This document shows, in pieces, positions 1 through 11,487 of a stretch of DNA of 64,000 nucleotides (positions within the stretch are counted from its first letter, which is position 1; each line of letters starts with the position of its first letter). The stretch comes from Bacteroidia bacterium (GTDB lineage Bacteria > Bacteroidota > Bacteroidia > NS11-12g > UBA955). Location of the stretch: the NCBI GenBank assembly GCA_023653095.1, contig JAMNXP010000006.1, forward strand, positions 51,893-115,892, in the 5' to 3' direction. The notes beneath the pieces were generated by a model. It searched no databases. It saw only the letters and a program-made list of their open reading frames with translations, and had not been told where the DNA came from. Made by a program: the position numbers and the translations under genes.

Positions 1-918
1 GTAAAGGGCATCACGCCCATAGTTTCGGCAAGAGTTTTTTACCAATCGGGTAGCGTACTTCTCAACGGAAACCTGATGGGGATAGATGCCATAGAACAAG
101 AAAAACTCTTCAATTTCAATCAATACATTGTGGGAGGAAAACCCGAAGACCTGAATAATAGCAAAAATGGCATCATATTAGGAGCTGGAGTCGCTAAAAA
201 ATTACGCCTTAAAGTGGGTGATTATGTTCCAATGATTACTTCCACAGGTGAATCGATGAGATTGAAAATCGTGGCTTTTTTCCAAAGTGGACTGGCCGAA
301 GTAGATAACACCCAGAGTTATGCCAACATCAAAACTGCTCAATTGGCTGCAAATGAAGGACCTTCTTATGCAACAGATTTATACATCAAACTAAAGAACA
401 TAGATGAAGCATTGCCCATGACGAGAGAAATTTCTGAAGCTTTTGGGGTTCATGCAGTTGACATAAATACCGCTAATGCTCAATTTGAGACAGGTACCAG
501 CATCCGAAACCTAATAAGTTATGCTGTATCAATCACTTTATTGATTGTTGCTGGATTTGGGATTTACAACATTTTGAACATGTTGATATATGAAAAGATG
601 AATGATATTGCCATTTTAAAGGCCATGGGCTTTTCAGGGGGAGATGTGAAACGCATCTTCATTTATCAGGCCTTATTAATTGGAATTATTGGCGGTGCTG
701 TTGGACTTTTAATGGGTTATGGTGTGAGTGTTCTGATCAGCAAGGCTCCCTTTGAAACGGAGGCCTTACCCACTGTGAAAACATTTCCTGTTAATTTTGA
801 ATTGGCCTTTTACATAGGAGGTAGTCTTTTTGCCATCATTACCACTTTTTTTGCAGGATATCTACCTGCTAGAAAAGCCAGCAAGATAGACCCGGTTGAA
901 ATCATTCGAGGACAATAA
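1..918 (+). CDS. ABC transporter permease, FtsX/LolC-LolE type (5' truncated by window edge)
   Basis: Frame is open from base 1 (VKGITPIVSARVFYQSG... leading into ORF 76..918). C-terminal FtsX-like membrane region (YNILNMLIYEKMNDIAILKAMGFSGGDVKRIF). Followed directly by the ATPase gene. Confidence 0.85.
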   Translation, partial: VKGITPIVSARVFYQSGSVLLNGNLMGIDAIEQEKLFNFNQYIVGGKPEDLNNSKNGIILGAGVAKKLRLKVGDYVPMITSTGESMRLKIVAFFQSGLAEVDNTQSYANIKTAQLAANEGPSYATDLYIKLKNIDEALPMTREISEAFGVHAVDINTANAQFETGTSIRNLISYAVSITLLIVAGFGIYNILNMLIYEKMNDIAILKAMGFSGGDVKRIFIYQALLIGIIGGAVGLLMGYGVSVLISKAPFETEALPTVKTFPVNFELAFYIGGSLFAIITTFFAGYLPARKASKIDPVEIIRGQ

Positions 919-919
919 C

Positions 920-1645
<726 letters not shown>

Positions 1646-1681
1646 GCTTGTCGTTAAATTAAATAATTTTATCGGTTGTAG

Positions 1682-1712
1682 TTGTGGGATTGTTTGAATT
1701 GGGTTATTTTTG
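1682..1712 (+). promoter_or_regulatory. Putative Bacteroidota-type promoter for tRNA-Cys (TTG ... TATTTTTG, matching TAnnTTTG)
   Basis: TTG at 1682-1684 and TATTTTTG at 1705-1712 with about 20 bp spacing, about 17 bp upstream of the tRNA. Confidence 0.45.
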
Positions 1713-1728
1713 CAGTCCTTAAAAATAA

Positions 1729-1799
1729 GGTCGGATGGCCGAGCGGCTAGGCACGGGTCTGCAAAACCCTTTACACCGGTTCGAATCCGGTTCCGACCT
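1729..1799 (+). tRNA. tRNA-Cys (GCA anticodon)
   Basis: Acceptor GGTCGGA/TCCGACC, anticodon loop CTGCAAA, T-arm GGTTCGAATCC, discriminator T as usual for Cys. Confidence 0.93.
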
Positions 1800-1805
1800 C
1801 ACACT

Positions 1806-1837
1806 AAAACGCCTCAATTTATTGGGGCGTTTTTATT
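1806..1837 (+). terminator. Intrinsic terminator after tRNA-Cys
   Basis: AAAACGCCTC-aatttatt-GGGGCGTTTT hairpin followed by T-rich sequence. Confidence 0.8.
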
Positions 1838-2215
1838 TTGAATAAATTTATTGAGCCATTTTAAATAAATCACCGCAACAACAACACCAGCCGTATCTAC
1901 TAACCAGTCCCAGATATCGCAGGTTCTACCGAGGTTCATGGTGCCTTGTAGTACTTCAATAAGTCCGCCGTAGGCGGAAAAGAAAGCAACCGAAATCAAA
2001 TTGTATAGGCCAGATGGATTCACTTTTTTCAAGAAGAGCCAAGTCCAAATGAACCAAAAACCAAAATGCACCCATTTATCTAAATGCAGGGAGGCGGCCC
2101 AAAGTGGGATAATTAAATCAGAATGACTGGTTGGTTTAAGAGTAGCCCAAGAAATAAAAAGTCCCCACAAAATTGCGGGGACCCATTTAAAAAAGTTGTG
2201 ATTAGGATTAAGCAC
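1814..2215 (-). CDS. VanZ family protein
   Basis: 133 aa, multi-[12 protein letters not shown]...GGLIEVLQ...[13 protein letters not shown] signature of the VanZ family. Confidence 0.8.
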   Translation of the reverse strand: MLNPNHNFFKWVPAILWGLFISWATLKPTSHSDLIIPLWAASLHLDKWVHFGFWFIWTWLFLKKVNPSGLYNLISVAFFSAYGGLIEVLQGTMNLGRTCDIWDWLVDTAGVVVAVIYLKWLNKFIQNKNAPIN

Positions 2216-2588
2216 CTATAAGCGCTTTGTATTGATCAGCAGTCAATAAAGCGTCTGCATCAGCCGCATTTGACATTTTCACTTTAATCATCCAACCATC
2301 ACCGTAAGGGTCAGAATTGATTGATTCGGGAGTACTATCTAAAGTCGCGTTTACTTCTAAAACTTCACCAGCAACAGGCATATATAGTTCGCTCACAGTT
2401 TTTACGGCTTCAACCGAACCGAAAACTTCTTCAGCACCTAAAGTCTCACCTTGTGTTGCAATATCAACGAAAACGATATCGCCCAACTCGCCTTGTGCAA
2501 ACTCAGTGATTCCAATGGTAGCGTGATCACCTTCAACCAAGATCCACTCGTGGTCTTTGGTGTACTTTAAATTTTCAGGAAAATTCAT
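2208..2588 (-). CDS. gcvH: Glycine cleavage system H protein
   Basis: [16 protein letters not shown]...[23 protein letters not shown] lipoyl-lysine motif. Confidence 0.96.
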   Translation of the reverse strand: MNFPENLKYTKDHEWILVEGDHATIGITEFAQGELGDIVFVDIATQGETLGAEEVFGSVEAVKTVSELYMPVAGEVLEVNATLDSTPESINSDPYGDGWMIKVKMSNAADADALLTADQYKALIGA

Positions 2589-2599
2589 ATTAATTGTGT

Positions 2600-3505
2600 T
2601 TATTTATTCCAAATGATAGTTAATAGACTGCTTAGTTTCTCTTTCAAATCTTTTCGTTCCACTATGAAGTCAAGAAAACCATGTTCAACCAAAAATTCTG
2701 AACTTTGAAAGCCTTTAGGAAGGTCTTTTCCAATGGTTTCGCGAATAACGCGAGGACCAGCAAAACCAATTAGAGCTTCAGGTTCAGCAATGTTAAAGTC
2801 ACCCAACATGGCATAAGAAGCAGTTACTCCACCGGTAGTAGGATTGGTCATCAGCGAAATATAGGGAATGCCTGCTTTGTTCAAGAGGGCTAGTTTTGCG
2901 CTGGTTTTTGCCATTTGCATCAAAGAAAAAGCGGCTTCCATCATACGCGCACCGCCTGATTTTGAGATCATCAAAAATGGAGTTTTATGGGCGATTGAGT
3001 AATCAATAGCACGTGCAATCTTTTCTCCTACAACAGAGCCCATAGATCCACCAATGAAGTTAAAATCCATGCAAGCAGCTGTAAAGGGTTGCCCATTCAT
3101 TTTACCTGTTGCTGTTCTCACGGCATCTTTCAAGCCTGTTTTCTGTTGTGCAGATACAATTCTATCAGAGTATGGCGCCGAATCTACGAAATTCAAAGGG
3201 TCACCACTGCTTAGGTTTTCATTGAGCTCAATGAATTCGTTGTTATCAAACAAGATTTCAAAATACTCGTGAGAACCAATTCTTTCATGATAATTGCAAG
3301 ACGAACAAACGTATTTATGATCAATCCAATCTTTGGTAGTATGAACAGCTTTACAGCGTTTACACTTTTCCCATAAACCATCGGGAGTAGGCTTCTTATC
3401 TATGGTCTTTGTAAGAATACCCGTGAGTGTACGCTGATACCATTTTGAGTCGTTTGAATCAAGTTCGTCGAACTCTTCAAATCCTGCAGACGACATATCT
3501 TTCAA
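2600..3505 (-). CDS. accD: Acetyl-CoA carboxylase carboxyltransferase subunit beta
   Basis: Zn-ribbon [13 protein letters not shown]...[10 protein letters not shown] and crotonase core [18 protein letters not shown]. Confidence 0.96.
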   Translation of the reverse strand: MKDMSSAGFEEFDELDSNDSKWYQRTLTGILTKTIDKKPTPDGLWEKCKRCKAVHTTKDWIDHKYVCSSCNYHERIGSHEYFEILFDNNEFIELNENLSSGDPLNFVDSAPYSDRIVSAQQKTGLKDAVRTATGKMNGQPFTAACMDFNFIGGSMGSVVGEKIARAIDYSIAHKTPFLMISKSGGARMMEAAFSLMQMAKTSAKLALLNKAGIPYISLMTNPTTGGVTASYAMLGDFNIAEPEALIGFAGPRVIRETIGKDLPKGFQSSEFLVEHGFLDFIVERKDLKEKLSSLLTIIWNK

Positions 3506-3507
3506 AA

Positions 3508-4566
3508 TTAAGCAATAGTTACTGATGAGTCAAGATACACATCTTGAACAGAGTTCAGCAATTGAACACCTTCTGTCAATGGTTTTTGGAATGCTTTTCT
3601 TCCTAAAATCAAACCAGAACCAGCAGCACGTTTGTTAACAACTGCGGTAAATACTGCCTCTTCAATATCTCCTTGGCCTTTTGCCTCTCCACCTGAATTG
3701 ATTAAACCTGCGCGACCCATGTAACAATTTGCTACTTGATAACGAGTTAAATCAATTGGGTGATCTGAAGAAAGTTCAGAATATACTTTAGCGTGGGTCT
3801 TCCCGTGTTTGGTTGCGTTGTAACCGCCGTTATTGGTTGGTAACTTTTGTTTGATGATATCTGCTTGGATGGTAACACCCAGGTGGTTTGCTTGGCCCGT
3901 AAGGTCGGCAGAAGTATGAAAATCAACACCATCAACTTTAAAACCGTTGTTACGGGTGTAGCACCACAAGATGGTTGCCATACCCAAAGAATGTGCTTCT
4001 TCGAAGGCTTGAGCAACTTCCATGATTTGTCTAGAACTCTCAGGACTTCCAAAGTAAATTGTAGCACCCACTGCTGCTGCACCTAAGTTCCATGCATCGC
4101 GAACAGATCCGAACATAAATTGATCATATTTATTGGGGTAAGATAAAAATTCATTGTGATTGATTTTCACAATAAATGGAATCTTGTGGGCGTATTTTCT
4201 GGAATTCATAGCTAAAACACCATAAGTTGAAGCAACCGCGTTACAGCCACCTTCAATGGCAAGTTTGATGATATTTTCTGGATCAAAATATATAGGGTTG
4301 GGTGCAAATGAAGCCCCAGCGCTATGTTCTATTCCTTGGTCAACTGGAAGTATGCTCAAATAACCCGTATTAGCCAAACGTCCGTGCCCGTATAGTGATT
4401 GCAACGAACGCAATACTTGAGTTGAACGATTGGTTTGAGCAAAAATGCGATCAACGAAGTCAGCACCGGGTAAATGGATACTCTCTTTGCTGATGGTGTT
4501 GCACTTGTGATTCAAAAGATACTCTGCATCTTTTCCTAACAGTTGTTCGATGTTGGTGTTCGACAT
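3508..4566 (-). CDS. fbaB: Class I fructose-bisphosphate aldolase (DhnA/FbaB type)
   Basis: [33 protein letters not shown], conserved DhnA-type aldolase. Confidence 0.9.
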   Translation of the reverse strand: MSNTNIEQLLGKDAEYLLNHKCNTISKESIHLPGADFVDRIFAQTNRSTQVLRSLQSLYGHGRLANTGYLSILPVDQGIEHSAGASFAPNPIYFDPENIIKLAIEGGCNAVASTYGVLAMNSRKYAHKIPFIVKINHNEFLSYPNKYDQFMFGSVRDAWNLGAAAVGATIYFGSPESSRQIMEVAQAFEEAHSLGMATILWCYTRNNGFKVDGVDFHTSADLTGQANHLGVTIQADIIKQKLPTNNGGYNATKHGKTHAKVYSELSSDHPIDLTRYQVANCYMGRAGLINSGGEAKGQGDIEEAVFTAVVNKRAAGSGLILGRKAFQKPLTEGVQLLNSVQDVYLDSSVTIA

Positions 4567-4619
4567 TCGTATTTCCTTTATTATGGGTTAAATTTGGAAC
4601 AAAAATAACCATTTTTCTG

Positions 4620-5048
4620 ATGATTGAAATTATTCAAGCGCGCACCGCCCAACAAATGACCGATATCTTTGAGATTCGACGTAAAGTTTTTGTGATTGAA
4701 CAGTCGGTAGATCCCAAAGAAGAATATGACCAATTTGAAGAAAGCAGTCAACATTTTTTGGCTAAACACCAAGGAATTCCTGCTGGAACCTGCAGATTCA
4801 GAGAAACCGAGAATGGCATAAAACTTGAGCGATTCGCTGTTTTAAAGGAATACAGAGGCAAAGGCATTGGTGCAGAATTGGTGAAATCTTGTTTAGAAAA
4901 AACGGCCGAAATTTACCCTAACAAGCCAACGCTTTATCTACACGCCCAAACCCATGCAGAGTCGTTCTACGCTCAATTTGGATTTGTAAGAACGGGAGAT
5001 TTATTTGTGGAAGCCGAAATAGAACATTATAAAATGGTGCTGGTTTAG
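4620..5048 (+). CDS. GNAT family N-acetyltransferase
   Basis: ElaA/GNAT-like: IFEIRRKVFVIEQ...LERFAVLKEYRGKGIGAELV. Confidence 0.88.
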   Translation: MIEIIQARTAQQMTDIFEIRRKVFVIEQSVDPKEEYDQFEESSQHFLAKHQGIPAGTCRFRETENGIKLERFAVLKEYRGKGIGAELVKSCLEKTAEIYPNKPTLYLHAQTHAESFYAQFGFVRTGDLFVEAEIEHYKMVLV

Positions 5049-6775
5049 GTCTGCTGTCGCCACATGGCGTAATACAGTCCCTTCAACTCTAAAAGATCTG
5101 AATGCTTGCCCACTTCAATTATTTTTCCTTTTTCGAGGACATAAATTCGATCTGCGTGCATGATGGTGCTCAATCGATGAGCAATCATCACGTTGATTCT
5201 ATCTTTTTGGGATGAAATATCGCGAAGCGTTTCGGTTATTTCATTCTCCGTGATGGAATCTAAAGCGCTAGTAGCTTCATCAAAAATGAGCAGTTTCGGA
5301 TTTCGGAGCAGTGCGCGTGCAATGGAAAGTCGCTGCTTTTCTCCGCCAGAAACTTTGATTCCACCCTCTCCTATTTGAGTATCTAATCCATTTTCGGCTC
5401 TTTGCAATAAATTCTGGGTGGCGGCGGCATTTAAAGCATTTAGAATATCTTGTTCTGATGCCTCTGGGGAAACAAATTGCAAATTTTCACGAATGGTACC
5501 TGAGAAAAGCTGACTTTCTTGAGATACCAGTCCTAATTGAGATCTGATTTCATTTCTATCTATGTCTGATACTGAATATCCATTAAAAACAATGTCGCCT
5601 TCTGTAGGTAAATACAAACCTACCAACAATTTAACCATGGTGCTTTTGCCGCTTCCGGATGGGCCTACAAAGGCAATGGTTTCGCCCTTGTGGAGAGAAA
5701 AATCAATATTATCCAGGGCATTTTGTTTGGCAGATTGATGCTTGAAACTGACGTTTTTAAATTCAATGGATTGAATATCGCCCATGATTTTAGGAGACGC
5801 AGGAACTGTTTCTTCGGGCATTTTAAGCAGCTGATCAAATCTATTCAACGAAACATCTGCTTCTCTGTAAGCTTGAATGAATGTACCTAGTTCTTGGAGC
5901 GGATTAAATATAAAAAAGGTGTAGAATAAAAACTGAATATACATTCCAGGTGTAATCTTGGCTTGAAAAACCATCCAACTGAGAAACAACAAGAGTACAT
6001 TTCTCATTAGATTTACGGTGGTGCCCTGCACAAAACCTAGCGTTCTGATTTTTTTCACTTTTTGCAGTTCTAAACCCAAAATTTTAAGGGTATTGCTGCT
6101 TATTCTTCGCATTTCCTGATTGACTAGCCCTAAGCTTTTAACCAATTCAATATTCCTCAAACTTTCAGTGGTAGTGCCAGCGAGAGTGCTGGTTTCTTTC
6201 ATGATAATTTTCTGAATAAATTTGATTTGTTTGCTCAAAAGAGAACTGCTCACTCCCACTACAAGCATGGCGCTTAAAAATACCGGTGCAATCAACCAAT
6301 GCACTGAAAAAGAAGCGGCGAAGACAAAAACAATTCCTACTATGCTAGTATACAATAAATTAATAGCCAAAGAAATCAGACGTTCAGAATCGGTTCTTAC
6401 CTTTTGGAGTATATTGAGTGTTTCACCGCTTCGGTGATCTTCGAAGGTGGCATATGGCAGTGCCAAAGTGTGTTTGATACCATCCGTAAAAATTCTAGCT
6501 CCCGCCTTCTGAATAGCAACATTCACAAAATAGTCTTGAAGATTTTTAGCAATTCTGCTAATCATCGCAACGCTTACTCCTATCCCTAGCCAACCTAAAA
6601 CACCCATGATGAAATCATGTTGACTGTATTTCTGAAATTGATTCAGGTATTTATCAATGATGTTTCTGCCTACCCACGGGTCCATCATGGAAAAAACCTG
6701 TGATATGGTTGCGAGAAACAGAGCCCAGAAAATGAGCCTGCCTTGAGGCTTTAAATACTGTATGAGAATTTTCAA
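5045..6775 (-). CDS. ABC transporter ATP-binding/permease (MsbA-like exporter)
   Basis: 576 aa, N-terminal TM domain plus GPSGSGKST / SGGEKQR / LLIFDEATSALD. Confidence 0.92.
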   Translation of the reverse strand: MKILIQYLKPQGRLIFWALFLATISQVFSMMDPWVGRNIIDKYLNQFQKYSQHDFIMGVLGWLGIGVSVAMISRIAKNLQDYFVNVAIQKAGARIFTDGIKHTLALPYATFEDHRSGETLNILQKVRTDSERLISLAINLLYTSIVGIVFVFAASFSVHWLIAPVFLSAMLVVGVSSSLLSKQIKFIQKIIMKETSTLAGTTTESLRNIELVKSLGLVNQEMRRISSNTLKILGLELQKVKKIRTLGFVQGTTVNLMRNVLLLFLSWMVFQAKITPGMYIQFLFYTFFIFNPLQELGTFIQAYREADVSLNRFDQLLKMPEETVPASPKIMGDIQSIEFKNVSFKHQSAKQNALDNIDFSLHKGETIAFVGPSGSGKSTMVKLLVGLYLPTEGDIVFNGYSVSDIDRNEIRSQLGLVSQESQLFSGTIRENLQFVSPEASEQDILNALNAAATQNLLQRAENGLDTQIGEGGIKVSGGEKQRLSIARALLRNPKLLIFDEATSALDSITENEITETLRDISSQKDRINVMIAHRLSTIMHADRIYVLEKGKIIEVGKHSDLLELKGLYYAMWRQQT

Positions 6776-6779
6776 TGTG

Positions 6780-7961
6780 TTATGATGTAGCGGAAACTAT
6801 AAATTGGTTCAGTCTATCGAAATTGATGACTGGATTGTGATTTTCTTGGATATATTCAGTTGCATTTTTGCCCATTTGAATGGCTTTTAATCTGTCATTC
6901 AACAGCCCTATGATTTTGGCTGCAAATTCTTTGGGATTGTCGGCTAGTTCTAAATGCTTTCCGGATTCAACTTTGAGGCCTTGAGCACCAACATAAGTAG
7001 AAACGCAAGGAATTCCGTAATTCATTGCATCCAAAAGCTTCATTCTAATGCCAGAGCCTGCCAAAATGGGAACAATGCATATGCCGTGATGGATCATGAA
7101 TTCTCGAGCGTCTTTGACTTCTCCGTGATTCATCACCCCTTGTTGAAAGTATCTCGGGTCGTTTTTCTGTAATCCTTTACCAGCTAAATGAAAGGTCAAG
7201 TCAGGGTGTTCAGAAAGAACCAGCGGCCAAACCTTTCTCAAAAACCACTCCACCCCTTGCTGGTTTGCATCCCATTCCATAGAACCCAAATGAAATAAAC
7301 TTTGCGGTTGCAATTTCGACTTGCCATTGATCTGGATTTCTACCCCTGGAAGGTGCAGATGCACGGGTTTAGGACTTAATTCCTCGAAAACTGCTGCATC
7401 TGAAGGGGAAATAGCGATGGTTGCATTTACTTGATTCAACAATTCAATTTCCTCTTTTTTCAAACGTCTCACCTGGATGTTCAAGTAGGCACGCTTGACC
7501 CAAGACGATTCATTGTTGGCCAACCGTTGCCAAATTTGATGTTCGAGGTTGTGTGCTCTATATATTACAGGGAATTGACCGATAAGTACTTGTGAAAATG
7601 CAGAAGAATAAAACCCTTCAATGATGGCCAAGTCAAATTTTTCGGACGAAATCAATTCTTTTAATTGTGCTTGAGAATTCGGTTGAACGTATCTTTCTAA
7701 AAAGTAACTTTGGGATGTGAAAATATTTTTTAGTGCATCAAAAGGCTTAACTTCAGCATTCAACGGAACGGAAACCGTCTTGCAAAAAGAAAATTCACTC
7801 GCAATAGTTTCATCTGATACTTGATGTTTTACTGTATTGAAGGAAAAAAAGACCACATCATTTCCGGCAGCACTTAGAGAACGGAGCAACCTGTATGATG
7901 CGATAGCACCGCCATCGTGCAGGGGCCAGGGAAAACGATTTCCAACAACTAGAATCTTCAT
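6780..7961 (-). CDS. Glycosyltransferase (GT4-like)
   Basis: MKILVVGNRFPWPLHDGGAIASYRLL..., C-terminal PILAGSGIRMKLLDAMNYGIPCVST. Confidence 0.88.
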   Translation of the reverse strand: MKILVVGNRFPWPLHDGGAIASYRLLRSLSAAGNDVVFFSFNTVKHQVSDETIASEFSFCKTVSVPLNAEVKPFDALKNIFTSQSYFLERYVQPNSQAQLKELISSEKFDLAIIEGFYSSAFSQVLIGQFPVIYRAHNLEHQIWQRLANNESSWVKRAYLNIQVRRLKKEEIELLNQVNATIAISPSDAAVFEELSPKPVHLHLPGVEIQINGKSKLQPQSLFHLGSMEWDANQQGVEWFLRKVWPLVLSEHPDLTFHLAGKGLQKNDPRYFQQGVMNHGEVKDAREFMIHHGICIVPILAGSGIRMKLLDAMNYGIPCVSTYVGAQGLKVESGKHLELADNPKEFAAKIIGLLNDRLKAIQMGKNATEYIQENHNPVINFDRLNQFIVSATS

Positions 7962-9406
7962 TTGGGCGCCTTTTTCGTAAATAACTTTTTGAATGAAAAT
8001 CCGCCACCCACGGTAGACCTATCTCTTAGTGCTTGAAAAGTAATGACAACGGCTATAGGCAATAGTACCAGTGTACTCATCCACATGCCAAACCAAACGG
8101 GAAAAACTAACTCTTTACCCATTTTTTCGCCGGTAATATTTATGGCATAGAAAAGCACAAAAAGAAGTACTGAAATCACCAATGGAAGTCCAATTCCGCC
8201 TTTTTGAATGATGGCCCCAAGTGGAGCGGCAATGAGGAAAAGCATCATCAATAAAAAGGAATAAGAAAACTTCTTATGAAGCTCAGATTGATAGAGGGCA
8301 ACATCTTTGTATTCATATTTTTGAGTTGCGGCATAACCATCTAAGGTACCTTTCATTCCGCGCGCAGTGGAAACGGCTAAAGACCTCATCGATGCCCATT
8401 GAGAAGAGTCAAAATTTTGATAAATATTGGGGTTTTTTAACTCAATATAGTTGTTAACGGAATTTTGAGGTTGATTTTGGACAGGCGAAGGGAACAACTT
8501 TCGGTAGTGCATCAATCTGCTCAAATATTGAGAATTGTCTTCCTTGTGCTTGTCCATTCTCATGTGAAATGAATCAATTTCAAGAAGCAGTTTTTTTACA
8601 TTCAACAGTCTGTAATCACTTGCCATTCTTTCACGGTTAGAAAAAGTGAAATCAAGGCTCGATAAATCAATGACCATACTTTGTTTTTCGAAAAACATTT
8701 GGTTGAATGGCATGGTTTTTCGATAATCCTCGGCCGAGGTCATTTCTTCATAACGCACTCCTTTGTAAAGGGTTAGATTGAGAAAGCGCTTATCGGGCGA
8801 CATGATCATTTTGCCGTGTTTGGCTCTAATCACGTTTAAGCGTTTACTGTCGTCTTGTTTGTATTCGTATATGAGGACGTCTTTAACGGTTTCGTTGTCT
8901 GCTTCCTTCTCTCCTACCCTTATGGCCACACCGTCAATTTGCTGATAAAACTGCCCAGGCTCTATGTTAAATGCTGGTTTTTTGGATCGAAGATCCAGCA
9001 GCATTGCTTTAAATTCTAGGTTGGCTTTGGGGATGATATAATTGAGGAAAAAGAAATTGGCAACAACCAAAACACACATGAAGATGAAAATGGGTCTCAG
9101 AATTCTGAGCAAAGAGATGCCATTACTTTTCATGGCAACAAGCTCAAAACTCTCAGATAAATTACCAAAGGTCATAAGAGCGGCAACCATTACCGTTAAT
9201 GGCAACGCCATAGGAACCAAATCTGCCAATGAAAGTCCAATCAACTTTAACATCACACCGGTAGGAATGCCTTTCCCTACAAGTTCATCGATGTATTTCC
9301 AGAGGAATTGCATCAAGAATAAAAATAAGCTCAATACGAAAGTGACAATGAATGGCCCCACGTAAGATCGGAGCACCAGTTTGTCGATATTCTTGATACG
9401 CAACAT
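7958..9406 (-). CDS. LptF/LptG family permease (YjgP/YjgQ)
   Basis: LRSYVGPFIVTFVLSLFLFLMQFLW... ELVAMKSNGISLLRILRP, C-terminal TM block. Confidence 0.9.
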   Translation of the reverse strand: MLRIKNIDKLVLRSYVGPFIVTFVLSLFLFLMQFLWKYIDELVGKGIPTGVMLKLIGLSLADLVPMALPLTVMVAALMTFGNLSESFELVAMKSNGISLLRILRPIFIFMCVLVVANFFFLNYIIPKANLEFKAMLLDLRSKKPAFNIEPGQFYQQIDGVAIRVGEKEADNETVKDVLIYEYKQDDSKRLNVIRAKHGKMIMSPDKRFLNLTLYKGVRYEEMTSAEDYRKTMPFNQMFFEKQSMVIDLSSLDFTFSNRERMASDYRLLNVKKLLLEIDSFHMRMDKHKEDNSQYLSRLMHYRKLFPSPVQNQPQNSVNNYIELKNPNIYQNFDSSQWASMRSLAVSTARGMKGTLDGYAATQKYEYKDVALYQSELHKKFSYSFLLMMLFLIAAPLGAIIQKGGIGLPLVISVLLFVLFYAINITGEKMGKELVFPVWFGMWMSTLVLLPIAVVITFQALRDRSTVGGGFSFKKLFTKKAPK

Positions 9407-9432
9407 GCGGCCGCAAAGATACGGTTCAGATT

Positions 9433-10482
9433 TTAGATCCCCACAAACACAAAGTCAGTAGGTATGACACCAGATTCAAAGGTGTGTTTCAATTGAAAGC
9501 TGGAGTTGTAAATAAATATTTTTCCCGCACTCACATAATCACGAGCATCGCCCAGATAAAATTCTCCTGTTTGAGGATGAATACCAAAGGCGTATAGATT
9601 TTTCGCTCCGGAAACGCTAAATGCTTTTTGTGTTTGTATTACAGCGGAAGATTCGCTTAAAACGGCACAATGAACTTCATTTTGGCTCAAAAACCACAGA
9701 GTATCTTTACTACCCCCCAAAGAAATGCGCTGAATGGGCTTATTCATGCGATGAACGGTAAATGAAAGGTCTTGTTTAACTTGTATCAAGCTAGATTCAT
9801 TGCCCATTCTACATGCCACCCATAGTTGATTGAATTTATCAACTGCCATATAACTTGCACCACTGTCAATGGGCAGTAAACTTTGATTTCTATTCACAGG
9901 ATCTATGATCAGGATGTTGCCATCTAAATTGGCCGCAACCACTTTTTGATTCCACTCTGCTATATGTTCGGTCCAACCTGAAAATTCGCCGACTTTATTG
10001 GGCAAAACTGGATAAGCATGTTTCAAAGATAAATTAGTAGCGTCTAACTCTCTGACTTGATTCTTTTTCAAATCAGTAACAAACAATGAATTGATTGATG
10101 GTAAGTAACTCAAATACCTCGGAAAATTTGGAGTGATGTTTTTATTGGTTTCCACTAAGCTCTTAGGATCCAATTCTAAGACTCTTCCAGAATTGTTGAC
10201 AGCGAGCCACAGTCGACCGTTAGAGAACAATCCTGACTGTAATACATCTCCCAAGGGTTTGTTGTTTTGAGTTTCGTAGACGTTAGAAATCAGAATTTGA
10301 CTGTCGGGCAGCCAAACATCGAGTTGGGCGTTTTCCCATAGGAAGTTCCCCTCGCATAAAATCAGAACTTTGGCTAAAGGGATGTCTTTAGGCGTCGGTG
10401 CCGGTTTGGCATCGGGTGTGCAGGAAGTAAACAGGCTTCCTGACAGTAAAAACATCCCTAGAAAAACAGCCAAAAATCTCAT
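9433..10482 (-). CDS. Surface lipoprotein beta-propeller (YncE/DUF5074-like); candidate BtuG-type cobalamin-binding protein
   Basis: Signal peptide with lipobox LLSGSLFTSC; repeated propeller-like strands; third gene behind a cobalamin riboswitch and a BtuB-like gene. Confidence 0.7.
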   Translation of the reverse strand: MRFLAVFLGMFLLSGSLFTSCTPDAKPAPTPKDIPLAKVLILCEGNFLWENAQLDVWLPDSQILISNVYETQNNKPLGDVLQSGLFSNGRLWLAVNNSGRVLELDPKSLVETNKNITPNFPRYLSYLPSINSLFVTDLKKNQVRELDATNLSLKHAYPVLPNKVGEFSGWTEHIAEWNQKVVAANLDGNILIIDPVNRNQSLLPIDSGASYMAVDKFNQLWVACRMGNESSLIQVKQDLSFTVHRMNKPIQRISLGGSKDTLWFLSQNEVHCAVLSESSAVIQTQKAFSVSGAKNLYAFGIHPQTGEFYLGDARDYVSAGKIFIYNSSFQLKHTFESGVIPTDFVFVGI

Positions 10483-10484
10483 TT

Positions 10485-11486
10485 CTAGTTCTTAATGAAA
10501 GAGGAACGATAGATATTTCCTTGAATATCACAAAATTCAACCCAATACATTCCGGGGTTCAAATGTGCAACTTGAGATGTTCCATCCACAGTCAAATGGA
10601 ATGAATGGTTTCTTCCCAAGGCATCGATGCAAACGGTTTTAACTACATTAGTTGGTAAATTTTTAAAATTTATTTGATCAACCGCTGGATTGGGATAAGA
10701 TTGCAAGGAAATGGCCTTTAATTTCTTAACACTTGCAGGTCCAATCAATGTGATGTTATCAAGTGCAAAATAAGCGGGCGTATTCATTCCAAAATCACCA
10801 TTATCAGAACTCACCAATGAAAAAGTGATACTGTCAGTTTCGTTCTTCATATTTACGTTAATCCATTCATTGGCAATGTAGCTGTTGATTCCCAGTCGAA
10901 AATCGGCGAGGTAAATCATTTGTTTTTCTACGATTGAATCTTCACGGTAACCTTGAATAATCAGCACGAAAGTATCATTATCAGCAGAAGTGAATTTTTT
11001 ACCGATGTTATCACCTAGTTTCATGCTGTTGTAGGCGTAGGTGGTGTTTGCTACTTGAAAACTATAAATTGACTGACCCATCTTATTTAAGGCGCTTGTT
11101 AAATAGGCATTTTGTGTACCTATCGCATGCACCCTGCCGGTGTTGTTGTTGTCTATGTTGGGCTTTACTGCATAAAGGTGATTCATAAAATCTGAGGGTT
11201 CTTCTTTGGTGTAATCTTTGGCAGTAAGAATCCAATTATTCGCCCAATATCCGCCCCAAGCAGTGTCCCAACCCGTCTTAAGTTCCATTTGGAATAATCC
11301 TCCGATAGGTTCCATTACGATAGACTTTTTACCGTCTGATCCGTTCCAAACCTGACCAGAATCAAGTCCGTTTTGATAGAATTCTTCAAATCCCCAAGTG
11401 TACATGGTTGGAGTTTGAGCTTGAAGTGTGCTAGTTTGCGTAGAGAAGGCAAATGCGCAGATGGCGATTAATATATTTTTTTTCAT
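10485..11486 (-). CDS. DUF4465 domain protein with T9SS type A C-terminal sorting domain
   Basis: YTWGFEEFYQNGLDSGQVWNG...ANNWILTAKDY...YFALDNITL; C-terminus LQSYPNPAVDQINFKNL...GMYWVEFCD. Confidence 0.82.
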   Translation of the reverse strand: MKKNILIAICAFAFSTQTSTLQAQTPTMYTWGFEEFYQNGLDSGQVWNGSDGKKSIVMEPIGGLFQMELKTGWDTAWGGYWANNWILTAKDYTKEEPSDFMNHLYAVKPNIDNNNTGRVHAIGTQNAYLTSALNKMGQSIYSFQVANTTYAYNSMKLGDNIGKKFTSADNDTFVLIIQGYREDSIVEKQMIYLADFRLGINSYIANEWINVNMKNETDSITFSLVSSDNGDFGMNTPAYFALDNITLIGPASVKKLKAISLQSYPNPAVDQINFKNLPTNVVKTVCIDALGRNHSFHLTVDGTSQVAHLNPGMYWVEFCDIQGNIYRSSFIKN

Positions 11487-11487
11487 A